Below the pieces are notes generated by a model, which saw only the letters and a program-made list of their open reading frames with translations, searched no databases and was not told the DNA's origin. Below are positions 1 to 7,427 of a DNA stretch of 64,000 bases, one piece after another (within the stretch, counting starts at the first letter, position 1; each line of letters opens with the position of its first letter). The stretch is from Roseibacterium elongatum DSM 19469 (lineage in GTDB: Bacteria; Pseudomonadota; Alphaproteobacteria; Rhodobacterales; Rhodobacteraceae). The stretch lies in contig NZ_CP004372.1 in assembly GCF_000590925.1 (NCBI RefSeq), positions 320,001 through 384,000 of the forward strand, read 5' to 3'. The translations under genes and the position numbers were made by a program.

Positions 1-892
1 AAAAGCCGAGCGCCTGCGCGCCATAGGGTTCAAGCAGCACATCCGCCATCCCGAAGCCGAACGTGCCCAGCCCGATCACCACGAGAAGGCGCATCATGTC
101 GGGACGCGCCACCAAAAGGCGCCAGGCCTCGCCGAATGTGGGTGGCACCGACCCGGCCATCCTTTGGGCGCGGGCGCGGTCGCGCGCCTCCTGCTGCCAG
201 ATCGCGGCAATGTTCAGGGCGACAGTCACGACGGCGGTGCCCTGGATCACCTGGATCAGGCGACCGGGCGTATAGTCCGACAGCAGCGCGCCATAGACGA
301 GGGCGCTGATCACCATGCCAATCAGCAGCATGACATACATTAGGCCCACGACCTTGGGATGGTCTTCCTCGCGGACAAGGTCCGTCGCCAAGGCAAGGCC
401 GGCGGTTTGCACGGTATGGGCCCCCGCGCCCACCAGCAAGAAGGACAAGGCGGCCGAAGACAGGCCGATCCAACGCGGCGCATCCACTGCCTCGGCATAG
501 CCCGACAGCACGAGCAGCGCGAAGGGCATGATGGCGAAGCCACCGAATTGGTAGAGCGTGCCCTTCCAGATAAAGGGCACGCGGCGCCACCCCAGGGCCG
601 ACACATGGGTATCGGATTTGAACCCGATCAATGTGCGAAACGGGGCGAAAACGAGGGGCAGCGCCAGCATGCCTGCCACAAGGGTCGCAGGCACCTCCAA
701 CTCGACGATCATGACCCGGTTCAGGGTGCCCACCAGCAACACCAGCGCCATGCCCACCGTGACCTGGAACAGCGACAGGCGCAAAAGTTGCCTCAGCGGG
801 ACCTCTTCGGTCGCCACATCGGCGAACGGAAGATAACGCGGCGTGATGCGCGACAGCTTTGTCAGGGCATACTGGCGATAGTTGAACGACAT
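1..892 (-). CDS. pucC: PucC, LH2 assembly protein of the BCD/MFS family (partial)
   Basis: A minus-strand frame is open from the ATG at 892 to the window edge (about 297 codons), so the C-terminal part is missing. The product starts MSFNYRQYALTKLSRITPRY and continues as a polytopic membrane protein containing GFKSDTHVSALGWRRVPFIWKGTLYQ, split here as GFKSDTHVSALGWRR and VPFIWKGTLYQFGG, which is characteristic of the PucC/LhaA/BCD subfamily of the major facilitator superfamily. PucC is needed for LH2 complexes to accumulate in the inner membrane. It lies directly downstream of pucB and pucA on the same strand, the usual pucBAC order, with about 115 bases between pucA and pucC. A GTG at 895 is an alternative start. 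The gene is read in a different frame from a long overlapping open frame that has no protein-like character. Confidence 0.9.
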   Translation of the reverse strand, partial: MSFNYRQYALTKLSRITPRYLPFADVATEEVPLRQLLRLSLFQVTVGMALVLLVGTLNRVMIVELEVPATLVAGMLALPLVFAPFRTLIGFKSDTHVSALGWRRVPFIWKGTLYQFGGFAIMPFALLVLSGYAEAVDAPRWIGLSSAALSFLLVGAGAHTVQTAGLALATDLVREEDHPKVVGLMYVMLLIGMVISALVYGALLSDYTPGRLIQVIQGTAVVTVALNIAAIWQQEARDRARAQRMAGSVPPTFGEAWRLLVARPDMMRLLVVIGLGTFGFGMADVLLEPYGAQALGF

Positions 893-1007
893 CACACTGC
901 GTCCCGGGAAGGGGGCCACGACCGCCCGGCAAGGCGGTGCGTGGCGATCATCCGGAGGAATTTCCTGTGGCCCCGAGATCAATGGGGGCCACAGGTTCGC
1001 ACAAAGG

Positions 1008-1295
1008 CTATTCCACCACGGGCGGCGTCAGGACGTCCGCCGAGGCGAGGATCGCCTGGTCGCCCAGGTCGAGCGTCGTGGCATAGGATGCCGCGGCTTC
1101 CTCGGGGGCCACCATGGCCGCTGCGGCGGCTTGGTCACCGCTGCCCAACGGCTGACCCGTCAGGTAGTCGTTGTACCAGCTGGTCTGGCTCACGACGGCG
1201 ACGTGCACGGCGAACGAGCCCACGGCAACGGCGCCAAGGAACACCGGAATGCCCACGGTCGGTTTAACCACCAACCAGAGTTTTGCATTGTTCAT
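1008..1295 (-). CDS. pucA: LH2 antenna alpha subunit PucA with long C-terminal tail
   Basis: This 95-residue protein is the alpha polypeptide of the peripheral light-harvesting complex LH2. The N-terminus MNNAKLWLVVKPTVG is the conserved cytoplasmic segment. A single membrane helix spans about residues 15-36, and His31 matches the bacteriochlorophyll-liganding histidine. By alignment from memory with the Rhodobacter sphaeroides protein, positions 44 and 45, which tune the long-wavelength absorption, are Tyr and Leu. The protein is about 35-40 residues longer than the usual 50-60, and the extra part (from about residue 50) is Ala-rich and acidic. The start is fixed by a strong ribosome-binding site (AAGGAGG) that overlaps the end of pucB 12 bases upstream. 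It is co-transcribed with pucB and pucC. Confidence 0.93.
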   Translation of the reverse strand: MNNAKLWLVVKPTVGIPVFLGAVAVGSFAVHVAVVSQTSWYNDYLTGQPLGSGDQAAAAAMVAPEEAAASYATTLDLGDQAILASADVLTPPVVE

Positions 1296-1307
1296 GACGT
1301 GTCCTCC

Positions 1308-1463
1308 TTACCCGAGCCACGGCGTGGCAACTGCGGCCAGCAGGTGCGCCAACAGGGCGATGGCCCCGAACACGCGGGTGCCGTCGATGAGGTAGCTATG
1401 CACCTCTTCCGCCTCGCTCAGCGTCAGGCCTGTCGGCCATACTTTGTCTGGATCATCTGACAT
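1308..1463 (-). CDS. pucB: LH2 antenna beta subunit PucB
   Basis: This 51-residue protein begins [20 protein letters not shown] and ends TPWLG, a near-complete match to LH2 beta polypeptides. His22 and His40 correspond to the histidines near the B800 and B850 bacteriochlorophylls, and GTRVFG contains the conserved Arg30. One membrane helix covers about residues 25-46. It is the first gene of the puc operon, preceded by GAGGAG a few bases from the ATG and by a leader of roughly 100 bases from the predicted promoter. It forms the alpha/beta heterodimer with PucA in the intracytoplasmic membrane. The length is exactly that of the family. Confidence 0.95.
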   Translation of the reverse strand: MSDDPDKVWPTGLTLSEAEEVHSYLIDGTRVFGAIALLAHLLAAVATPWLG

Positions 1464-1576
1464 TCTGATCTCCTCTTCCGTTCAGATGTTCAGAAACAAG
1501 CGACGACCCCGGACAACACGTACGCGATCAATCTCTCATTTCCACGGCGGAAACAGGTCTACGCCCCGCCGAGGCA

Positions 1577-1605
1577 ATTATGTCCAGTTAGGTTTACACT
1601 TGCAA
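1577..1605 (-). promoter_or_regulatory. Candidate sigma70-type puc promoter
   Basis: On the minus strand a -35-like TTGCAA (1605 to 1600) is followed after exactly 17 bases by a -10-like CATAAT (1582 to 1577). This would give a transcript start near 1570 and a leader of about 105 bases before pucB. The -35 hexamer sits in the 8-bp gap between two PpsR palindromes, so repressor binding would block polymerase directly. The boxes are seen in the sequence; promoter function is inferred. Confidence 0.6.
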
Positions 1606-1624
1606 CTGTAAACTTGAGACTACA
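1581..1624. promoter_or_regulatory. Tandem PpsR/CrtJ operators TGT-N12-ACA
   Basis: Two perfect TGT-N12-ACA palindromes lie at 1581-1598 and 1607-1624, separated by 8 bases. This is the established recognition pattern of the photosynthesis repressor PpsR (CrtJ), and paired sites at about 8-bp spacing allow cooperative binding. They overlap the predicted pucBAC promoter. The inner half-sites also form a longer inverted repeat, GTTTACA and TGTAAAC. The expected behaviour is repression of puc by oxygen and light. The ppsR gene itself is not in the window. Confidence 0.85.
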
Positions 1625-2030
1625 CTTGCATGCAGAAGCGGCCCGGCGCCTGCGCCACAAGCCGGAATTTAAATAGTTTTCAGTGAATTGCGGGATTGGC
1701 CGCAAACACCCGGCGCATTCGGCACGTCACATGTTTCCACATGTCGCATGCATCGGTGTGACGATTCGCGGGGCGATTCGGTATGGCCGATCCACGCGCG
1801 CCGCAGCGTGCGCGGAGAAAGGCGTATCGCGCAGGCGCCGGCGCCCGGCCAACGGCCATCTGGCGCCGGCACACAGCCCCCCACCCATATCGCCCCATCG
1901 AAAGGCCCAACGCACCCGCCCATCCGCGCCTGCGCAGCGGCATGTCCGATGTCATGGGCCTTGACCTTGAGCCAGATACGGGGACGATCAGGGCCGAGTG
2001 GACGGATCAGGCATTTCAGGGACGAACCAG
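1625..2030. other. Intergenic region between the puc promoter and the ABC binding-protein gene
   Basis: No convincing gene is present. Open frames exist on both strands but their translations have no protein-like composition. The stretch presumably holds the promoter of the plus-strand ABC transporter operon. A short repeat of ACATGT separated by TTCC lies near 1729-1744, but I cannot assign it a function. Confidence 0.5.
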
Positions 2031-3167
2031 ATGACTTCGAAAGGTATTCTTTTCTCGGCCGCGCTGGTGGCGATGGCGGGGGGCGCACAGGCCGAAACAC
2101 GGATCGGCATGATCACCACGCTGTCGGGGGGCGGCGCGGGCCTCGGCATCGATGTGCGCGACGGCTTTCAACTGGCCATCGATCAAGCGGGCCGCGATGA
2201 CATCACCTTGATCATCGAGGATGACGAGCGCGCGCCGGACGTGGCCGTGCAACTGGCCGACCGCATGATCCAGGCCGAGGATGTGGACATCATGACCGGG
2301 ATCATCTGGTCGAACCTTGCCATGGCCGTCGTCCCGTCGGTCACCGCGCAGGGCGTGTTCTACCTGTCGCCCAATGCCGGGCCGTCGCAATTGGCCGGGC
2401 GCGGCTGCCACGAAAACTACTTCAACGTCGCATGGCAGAACGACAACCTGCACGAGGCCGCCGGCGCCTATGCCAATTCGGCCGGCTACACCAACAGCTT
2501 CATCCTGGCCCCGAACTATCCGGCGGGTCAGGACGCGCTGGCGGGCTACAAACGCTTTTTCGAAGGCGAGTTGGCAGGCGAGCTTTACACACAGCTGGGG
2601 CAGACGGACTACGCCGCCGAAATCGCGCAGATCCGCGCCTCGGGGGCCGACAGCGTCTTTTTCTTCCTGCCCGGCGGCATGGGTATCTCGTTTTTGCGCC
2701 AATACGGTGATAGCGGTCTCGACATCCCGGTGGTCGGCCCGGCCTTTTCCTTCGACCAGGCCATTCTGCAGGCCGTGGGCGCGGATGCCCTGGGCGTCGT
2801 GAACACTTCGCAATGGTCGCCCGACCTCGACAACGCGGCCAACACCGCCTTTGTCGCCGCCTTCCAGGACGCCTATGGCCGGATCCCGTCGCTCTATGCC
2901 AGTCAGGGCTTCGACACCGCGAACCTGATCCTGTCGGCGCTGGACGTGGCCACCCCGTCCGAGGACCCGGACGCGTTCCGCGACGCGCTGCGGGCCGCCG
3001 ATTTCGTCTCGACCCGCGGCGATTTCGAATTCGGGCCGAACCAGCACCCGATCCAGGACATCTATGTCCGAGAGGTGGTGCAGGATGGCGAGATCTTCAC
3101 CAATCGCGTCATCGGCGTGGCCCTGGAAGACCGTGGCGATGCCTATGCCGACCAGTGCCCGATGTAA
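2031..3167 (+). CDS. Branched-chain-amino-acid-type ABC transporter substrate-binding protein
   Basis: This 378-residue periplasmic binding protein belongs to the LivK/Leu-Ile-Val-binding family (PBP type 1 fold). The chosen ATG gives a clean signal peptide, MTSKGILFSAALVAMAGGAQ, cleaved before AETRIG; upstream in-frame codons would spoil it. The mature start GMITTLSGGGAGLGIDVRDG is the typical first beta strand and helix of the family. It is the first gene of a binding protein-permease-permease-ATPase-ATPase operon. A strong hairpin terminator follows, so the binding protein is probably made in excess of the membrane components. The true substrate is unknown: the family also takes up amides, ureas, aromatic acids and peptides, and the linked ChaC and dipeptidase genes suggest a peptide or amino-acid substrate. 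Confidence 0.88.
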   Translation: MTSKGILFSAALVAMAGGAQAETRIGMITTLSGGGAGLGIDVRDGFQLAIDQAGRDDITLIIEDDERAPDVAVQLADRMIQAEDVDIMTGIIWSNLAMAVVPSVTAQGVFYLSPNAGPSQLAGRGCHENYFNVAWQNDNLHEAAGAYANSAGYTNSFILAPNYPAGQDALAGYKRFFEGELAGELYTQLGQTDYAAEIAQIRASGADSVFFFLPGGMGISFLRQYGDSGLDIPVVGPAFSFDQAILQAVGADALGVVNTSQWSPDLDNAANTAFVAAFQDAYGRIPSLYASQGFDTANLILSALDVATPSEDPDAFRDALRAADFVSTRGDFEFGPNQHPIQDIYVREVVQDGEIFTNRVIGVALEDRGDAYADQCPM

Positions 3168-3188
3168 TCAGGCGACAGGCAGACAGAA

Positions 3189-3220
3189 CGAGGTCGGCCG
3201 CAGGGCCGGCCTCGTTTTTT
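3189..3220 (+). terminator. Rho-independent terminator or attenuator inside the liv-type operon
   Basis: An 11-bp stem (3189-3199 with 3204-3214, one G-U pair) with loop GCAG is followed by six T residues. It lies 21 bases after the binding-protein stop and 14 bases before the permease ATG. Such a placement normally leaves abundant binding-protein mRNA and a fraction of read-through into the permease and ATPase genes. Confidence 0.85.
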
Positions 3221-3233
3221 GCGAGGGGATGAG

Positions 3234-4157
3234 ATGTCAGCGATCCTGATCGTCGAACAGATCCTGAACGGGCTGCAATTCGGGGTGATGCTGTTTCTGA
3301 TGGCCGCCGGCCTGACGCTGATTTTCGGCGTGATGGGCCTGATCAACCTGGCCCATGGCTCGCTCTACATGGTGGGGGCCTTCGTCGCCGCGACGGTGGC
3401 GGGGCTGACGGGGTCGTTCGTTCTGGCGCTGGCGGCGGCCATGGGCGCGGCGGCGATGGCCGGCGCCCTGATCGAGATCAGCGTCATCCGCCGCCTCTAT
3501 CACACCGATCACCTCGATCAGGTGCTGGCGACCTTTGCACTGATCCTGATCTTTTCCGAAGGGACACGGTTCATCTTCGGGTCCTTCCCGCTCTACCTCG
3601 ACACGCCGGCGTATCTGTCCGGCCCGATCACGCTGCCCGGTGGCATCGAGTATCCGGTCTATCGGCTGGCCCTGATCGGGGCCGGGATCCTGGTGGCACT
3701 GGCGCTGTGGGGTCTGATTGCCAAGACCCGCATCGGCATCCAGATCCGCGCCGGTGAAAACGACCGCGAAATGATCGCGGCGCTCGGCGTGGATATCCGC
3801 ACGCTCTATACCATCGTGTTCGCTCTGGGGGCGGCCCTGGCCGGATTGGCCGGCGCGCTTGTGGGCGCGATCCAGTCCGTGCAGGTCGGCATGGGCGAAC
3901 CCGTTCTCATCCTTGCCTTCGTGGTGATCGTCATCGGCGGCATCGGGTCGATCAAGGGGGCCTTCGTGGGCGCGCTGATCGTCGGATTGACCGATACGCT
4001 TGGCGGCATCTTCCTGCCCGAGCTGTTCAAGCTGTTCATGGAACCGTCATCGGCCACCTCGATCGGGGCGTCTCTGTCGTCGATGGCGATCTATCTGCTG
4101 ATGGCGGCCGTGCTGATCTGGCGGCCCACGGGCCTTTACGGGATGCGCACGGCATGA
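3234..4157 (+). CDS. LivH-type ABC transporter permease
   Basis: This 307-residue membrane permease belongs to the branched-chain amino acid (LivH) family. The conserved N-terminal motif GLINLAHGSLYMVGAF is present at about residues 36-51. Eight or so hydrophobic helices follow, with the coupling-loop region GENDREMIAALGVD near residue 175. It starts at the ATG after GAGGGG; the in-frame ATG 15 bases upstream is less well placed. Its end overlaps the start of the LivM-type gene by 4 bases (ATGA), so the two permeases are translationally coupled. It forms the inner-membrane heterodimer with the next gene product. Confidence 0.9.
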   Translation: MSAILIVEQILNGLQFGVMLFLMAAGLTLIFGVMGLINLAHGSLYMVGAFVAATVAGLTGSFVLALAAAMGAAAMAGALIEISVIRRLYHTDHLDQVLATFALILIFSEGTRFIFGSFPLYLDTPAYLSGPITLPGGIEYPVYRLALIGAGILVALALWGLIAKTRIGIQIRAGENDREMIAALGVDIRTLYTIVFALGAALAGLAGALVGAIQSVQVGMGEPVLILAFVVIVIGGIGSIKGAFVGALIVGLTDTLGGIFLPELFKLFMEPSSATSIGASLSSMAIYLLMAAVLIWRPTGLYGMRTA

Positions 4158-5137
4158 CACGCGAAACGCTCGTCAACATCGTGCTGATCGCCGGGCTGAT
4201 CGCCGTGCCGCTCTGGGCGCATCTGGCGGGCGAGCCGTTCACGATCACGCTGGCCACCCGCGCGGTGATCTTCGCGCTGGCGGCGGTGGGCCTGAACCTG
4301 GCCCTTGGCCTGGGCGGTCTGGTCAGCCTGGGCCATGCCGCGTTTTTCGGGATCGGCGGCTATGCGATGGGCATCCTGGCCTACCATGCGCAGACCTACA
4401 CGCCCCTCTTGGATGGCCCATTCCTCCTTGAGGGCACCAAGTCCATGCCCATCATCTGGCTGGTCGCCATGGCCGCCTCGGCCGTTGCGGCCCTTGTGAT
4501 CGGCCTGCTGTCGCTCAGAACGTCGGGGGTCTACTTCATCATGATCACCCTCGCCTTCGGGCAGATGTTCTACTATTTCACGATCTCCTGGAGCGCCTAT
4601 GGCGGCGAGGATGGCCTGTCGATCTACCTGCGCAACGGGTTTCCGGGCCTGAACACGCTGGACCCGATCCAGTTCTACGGCCTGTGCTTTGCCCTGCTTT
4701 GCGCGGCCCTTTGGCTGAGTGCCCGGATCGCACGCTCGCCCTTTGGGCTGATGCTGAACGCGGCGCGACAGGTGCCGCACAGGGTCGAGACGGTCGGCCT
4801 TGACGGACAAAGGGCCAAGCTGATCGCCTTTGTCCTGTCCGGCGCGATCACCGGACTGGCCGGCGCGCTCTTTGCCGATCTCAATCGCTTTGTCAGCCCC
4901 ACGATGTTCAGTTGGCACATGTCGGGCGAGATCATGATCTTCGTCATTCTGGGCGGGGTTGCGCGCCTAATGGGGCCCGTGGCCGGGGCCGTCCTGTTCG
5001 TGGCGATGGAGCATGTGCTCGGCGATCTGTCCGACTACTGGCACATCTATCTCGGGGCGCTGCTGCTCGGGATCGTGCTGTTTGCGCGGGGCGGTGTGAT
5101 CGGCCTTCTGGCGGGAAAGGTGAGATCGCATGACTGA
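4154..5137 (+). CDS. LivM-type ABC transporter permease
   Basis: This 327-residue permease is of the LivM family. It contains GLNLALGLGGLVSLGHAAFF near residues 46-65, the LivM counterpart of the NLAHG motif, and the loop NAARQVPHRVETVGLD near residue 205. It overlaps the upstream permease gene by 4 bases and the downstream ATPase gene by 8 bases, typical of tight coupling. It pairs with the LivH-type subunit in the inner membrane. Confidence 0.9.
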   Translation: MTRETLVNIVLIAGLIAVPLWAHLAGEPFTITLATRAVIFALAAVGLNLALGLGGLVSLGHAAFFGIGGYAMGILAYHAQTYTPLLDGPFLLEGTKSMPIIWLVAMAASAVAALVIGLLSLRTSGVYFIMITLAFGQMFYYFTISWSAYGGEDGLSIYLRNGFPGLNTLDPIQFYGLCFALLCAALWLSARIARSPFGLMLNAARQVPHRVETVGLDGQRAKLIAFVLSGAITGLAGALFADLNRFVSPTMFSWHMSGEIMIFVILGGVARLMGPVAGAVLFVAMEHVLGDLSDYWHIYLGALLLGIVLFARGGVIGLLAGKVRSHD

Positions 5138-5879
5138 CCCCATTCTCGAGGTGCGCGGCCTGACCAAGCGTTTCGGCGCGCTTGTGGTGTCGGACGAGAT
5201 CGACCTCAGCCTGCACCCCGGCGAGGTCCACGCCGTGATCGGGCCGAACGGGGCCGGCAAGACCACCCTGATCGCGCAGATCTGTGGCGCGCTGCCCCCG
5301 GATGGCGGCGCGATCTTTCTCGATGGGCGGGACGTGACCCGCCTGCCGACGCGCGACAGGGCGCGCATGGGCCTTGCGCGGACCTTTCAGATCTCGGCCC
5401 TGGCGATGGAGGATACGGTTCTGCAAAACGCCATGCTGGGGGCGCTCGGGGCCTCGGGCAGCGCGTGGCGGCTGTTTCGTCCGGCCCTCGCGGATACGGC
5501 ATTGAGAGCCACCGCCGAGGCCGCCCTCGACCGCGTGGGATTGCGCGACAAGGCCGCCATGCGCACCGCCGAGCTCAGCCATGGCGAGCGTCGACAACTC
5601 GAGGTGGCCGTCGCCCTGACGCTGCGGCCCAAAGCCTTCGTCATGGACGAGCCGATGGCGGGGCTGGGCGCCGAAGGCGGGCAGAACATGACCCGACTGC
5701 TGGACGACTTGCGGCACGAGGCGCCGATCCTGCTGGTCGAACACGACATGGACGCGGTCTTTGCCCTGGCCGACCGGATCAGCGTGCTGGTCTATGGCCG
5801 CGTCATCGCCTCGGGGCCGCCCGGTGCTATCCGCACGGACCCGGCGGTGCGCGACGCCTATCTGGGGACGGATGCATGA
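5130..5879 (+). CDS. LivG-type ABC transporter ATP-binding protein
   Basis: This 249-residue cytoplasmic ATPase has Walker A GPNGAGKTT near residue 40, a LSHGERR signature near residue 150, Walker B FVMDEPMAGL near residue 170 and the switch histidine in VEHDMD. The LivG-specific AMGLARTFQ segment after Walker A is present. The gene overlaps both neighbours (8 bases upstream, 4 downstream). With the LivF-type partner it energises import through the two permeases. Confidence 0.92.
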   Translation: MTDPILEVRGLTKRFGALVVSDEIDLSLHPGEVHAVIGPNGAGKTTLIAQICGALPPDGGAIFLDGRDVTRLPTRDRARMGLARTFQISALAMEDTVLQNAMLGALGASGSAWRLFRPALADTALRATAEAALDRVGLRDKAAMRTAELSHGERRQLEVAVALTLRPKAFVMDEPMAGLGAEGGQNMTRLLDDLRHEAPILLVEHDMDAVFALADRISVLVYGRVIASGPPGAIRTDPAVRDAYLGTDA

Positions 5880-6562
5880 CCCTCCTGACGCTGGAAAATG
5901 TCACGGCCAGCTACGGGGCCAGCCAGGCCCTGTTCGGCATCGACCTGACCCTGGCCGAGGGCGAGGTCGTCGCCATGATGGGGCGCAACGGCATGGGCAA
6001 ATCCACCACGGTCAAGGCGATCTGCGGCCTGCTGCCGGCGCGCGGTCGCCTGGTCTTCGATGGCACCGACCTCACCCGCCTGCCCAGCCATCAGATCGCG
6101 CGCCTCGGGATCGGGCTGGTGCCCGAGGGGCGGCGCTGTTTCCGCGACCTGACGGTCGAGGAAAACCTCGTCGTCGCCGCGCGGCGCGGCCATTGGGATC
6201 TGGCCCGCATCGCCGCCTTGTTCCCACGATTGGCCGAGCGGCGGGGGCAACGCGCCTCGACCCTTTCGGGGGGCGAACAACAGATGCTCGCCATCGGTCG
6301 GGCGCTGATGACGAACCCCCGGCTGCTGATTCTGGACGAGGCGACCGAGGGCTTGGCCCCCCTGATCCGCGACGAGATCTGGTCGGCCATTGCACGCCTG
6401 CGGCAAGAGACCGGGCTGTCGCTGATCGTGATCGACAAATCGCTCAAGGAACTGCGCCGCGTCGCCGACCAGGCCACCCTGGTTGCCCGGGGTCGGGTGG
6501 TCTGGCACGGGCCGATGGCTGCGCTCGACACCGAAACCAGCGAACGCCACGTCGGCGTTTGA
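5876..6562 (+). CDS. LivF-type ABC transporter ATP-binding protein
   Basis: This 228-residue ATPase starts at the ATG that overlaps the livG-type stop by 4 bases. Walker A GRNGMGKST is near residue 37, followed by the LivF-typical LGIGLVPEGRRCFRDLTVEEN, here quoted in part as VPEGRRCF, signature LSGGEQQ and Walker B LLILDEATEGLAP. The switch histidine position reads VIDKSLKEL, where LivF proteins often have VEQN, so the canonical histidine or asparagine is replaced by Lys. This is noted but not evidence of inactivity. It is the last gene of the tightly overlapped transporter block. Confidence 0.9.
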   Translation: MTLLTLENVTASYGASQALFGIDLTLAEGEVVAMMGRNGMGKSTTVKAICGLLPARGRLVFDGTDLTRLPSHQIARLGIGLVPEGRRCFRDLTVEENLVVAARRGHWDLARIAALFPRLAERRGQRASTLSGGEQQMLAIGRALMTNPRLLILDEATEGLAPLIRDEIWSAIARLRQETGLSLIVIDKSLKELRRVADQATLVARGRVVWHGPMAALDTETSERHVGV

Positions 6563-6665
6563 GCGCCGGTGCAACATCCGACCGGGCGCCGCACCAACAT
6601 CGACGTCACGACGCAAATGCCCCAGTATCCGGCAAACGCCCCTGCCCCTGACCGAGGTCACCCCC

Positions 6666-7427
6666 GTGCCGCAACACGCCGACCCTTTCGCCCACCACCC
6701 GGAACTGCGCGACAAGATCACCGATCCCGAGGCGTCCTTCTTCCGGGATTTCTCGGTCGCGCGCATCATGGCGCAGTTTCCCCGGATGGCGGCGCACCGC
6801 GACTGGCCCTATTCCGACAGCGCGCGCGAGGGCCTGCGCCGCGCGGCCCTGGACGGGCACGCGGGGGACCTGTGGGTTTTCGGCTACGGGTCGTTGATGT
6901 GGGACCCGGCCCTGCGATTTTCGGACCTGCGCCGCGCCCGCGTCGACGGGTTCGCGCGGCGGATGATCCTGGTGGATTGGCGCGGCGGACGCGGCACCGA
7001 GGACGCCCCCGGCCTGATGGCTGCGCTGGACCATGGCGAGGCCTGCGAAGGGCTGGCCTTTCGCGTTCCGGCCGAGCGTGTCGAGGTCGAGACCCAGATC
7101 CTGTTTCGACGCGAAATAATCGCGCCGGGCTACATCGCACGGTTCGTTCCGGCCAGGCTGGCGGATCGCACGGTTCAGGCGCTGACCTTTCTGGCCGATC
7201 ATGCCATCGACGACATTCGCGGTGACCTGACCCGCGCGGATCAGATCGAGATGATCGCCACCGGGGCCGGGTTTCTTGGCTCGAGTCGCGATTACCTGGC
7301 CAATATCGTGGATCACTTCGACACCTTGGGCATCCATGACGAGGATTGCGTGTCCTTGTTGCGCGATGTCGATGCCCGCCTCGCCGCCCCGGCGCGGACC
7401 GCTCAAACCGCGAAGGACGGCCAATGA
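6666..7427 (+). CDS. ChaC-type gamma-glutamylcyclotransferase
   Basis: This protein of about 253 residues carries the ChaC signature VFGYGSLMWDP at about residue 72 and a catalytic Glu candidate in CEGLAFRV. ChaC enzymes release 5-oxoproline from gamma-glutamyl compounds, chiefly glutathione, giving Cys-Gly. The GTG at 6666 follows GAGG by 8 bases and avoids overlap with the ATPase gene; the same frame stays open to 6483. The N-terminal 60 residues before the signature are longer than in the short ChaC proteins. The stop overlaps the next gene by 4 bases, and the next product is an M19 dipeptidase, an enzyme family able to split Cys-Gly, so a joint role in glutathione or gamma-glutamyl peptide breakdown is likely. 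Confidence 0.85.
   Translation: MPQHADPFAHHPELRDKITDPEASFFRDFSVARIMAQFPRMAAHRDWPYSDSAREGLRRAALDGHAGDLWVFGYGSLMWDPALRFSDLRRARVDGFARRMILVDWRGGRGTEDAPGLMAALDHGEACEGLAFRVPAERVEVETQILFRREIIAPGYIARFVPARLADRTVQALTFLADHAIDDIRGDLTRADQIEMIATGAGFLGSSRDYLANIVDHFDTLGIHDEDCVSLLRDVDARLAAPARTAQTAKDGQ

Noticed and set aside
30..932. A 300-codon minus-strand frame at the left edge
   Set aside because: The translation has no membrane pattern, whereas another frame on the same strand encodes clear PucC sequence from 892 to the window edge.
1998..2030. Start of the binding-protein gene at an upstream in-frame ATG
   Set aside because: It would add eleven polar residues before the signal peptide and destroy its normal N-terminal layout.
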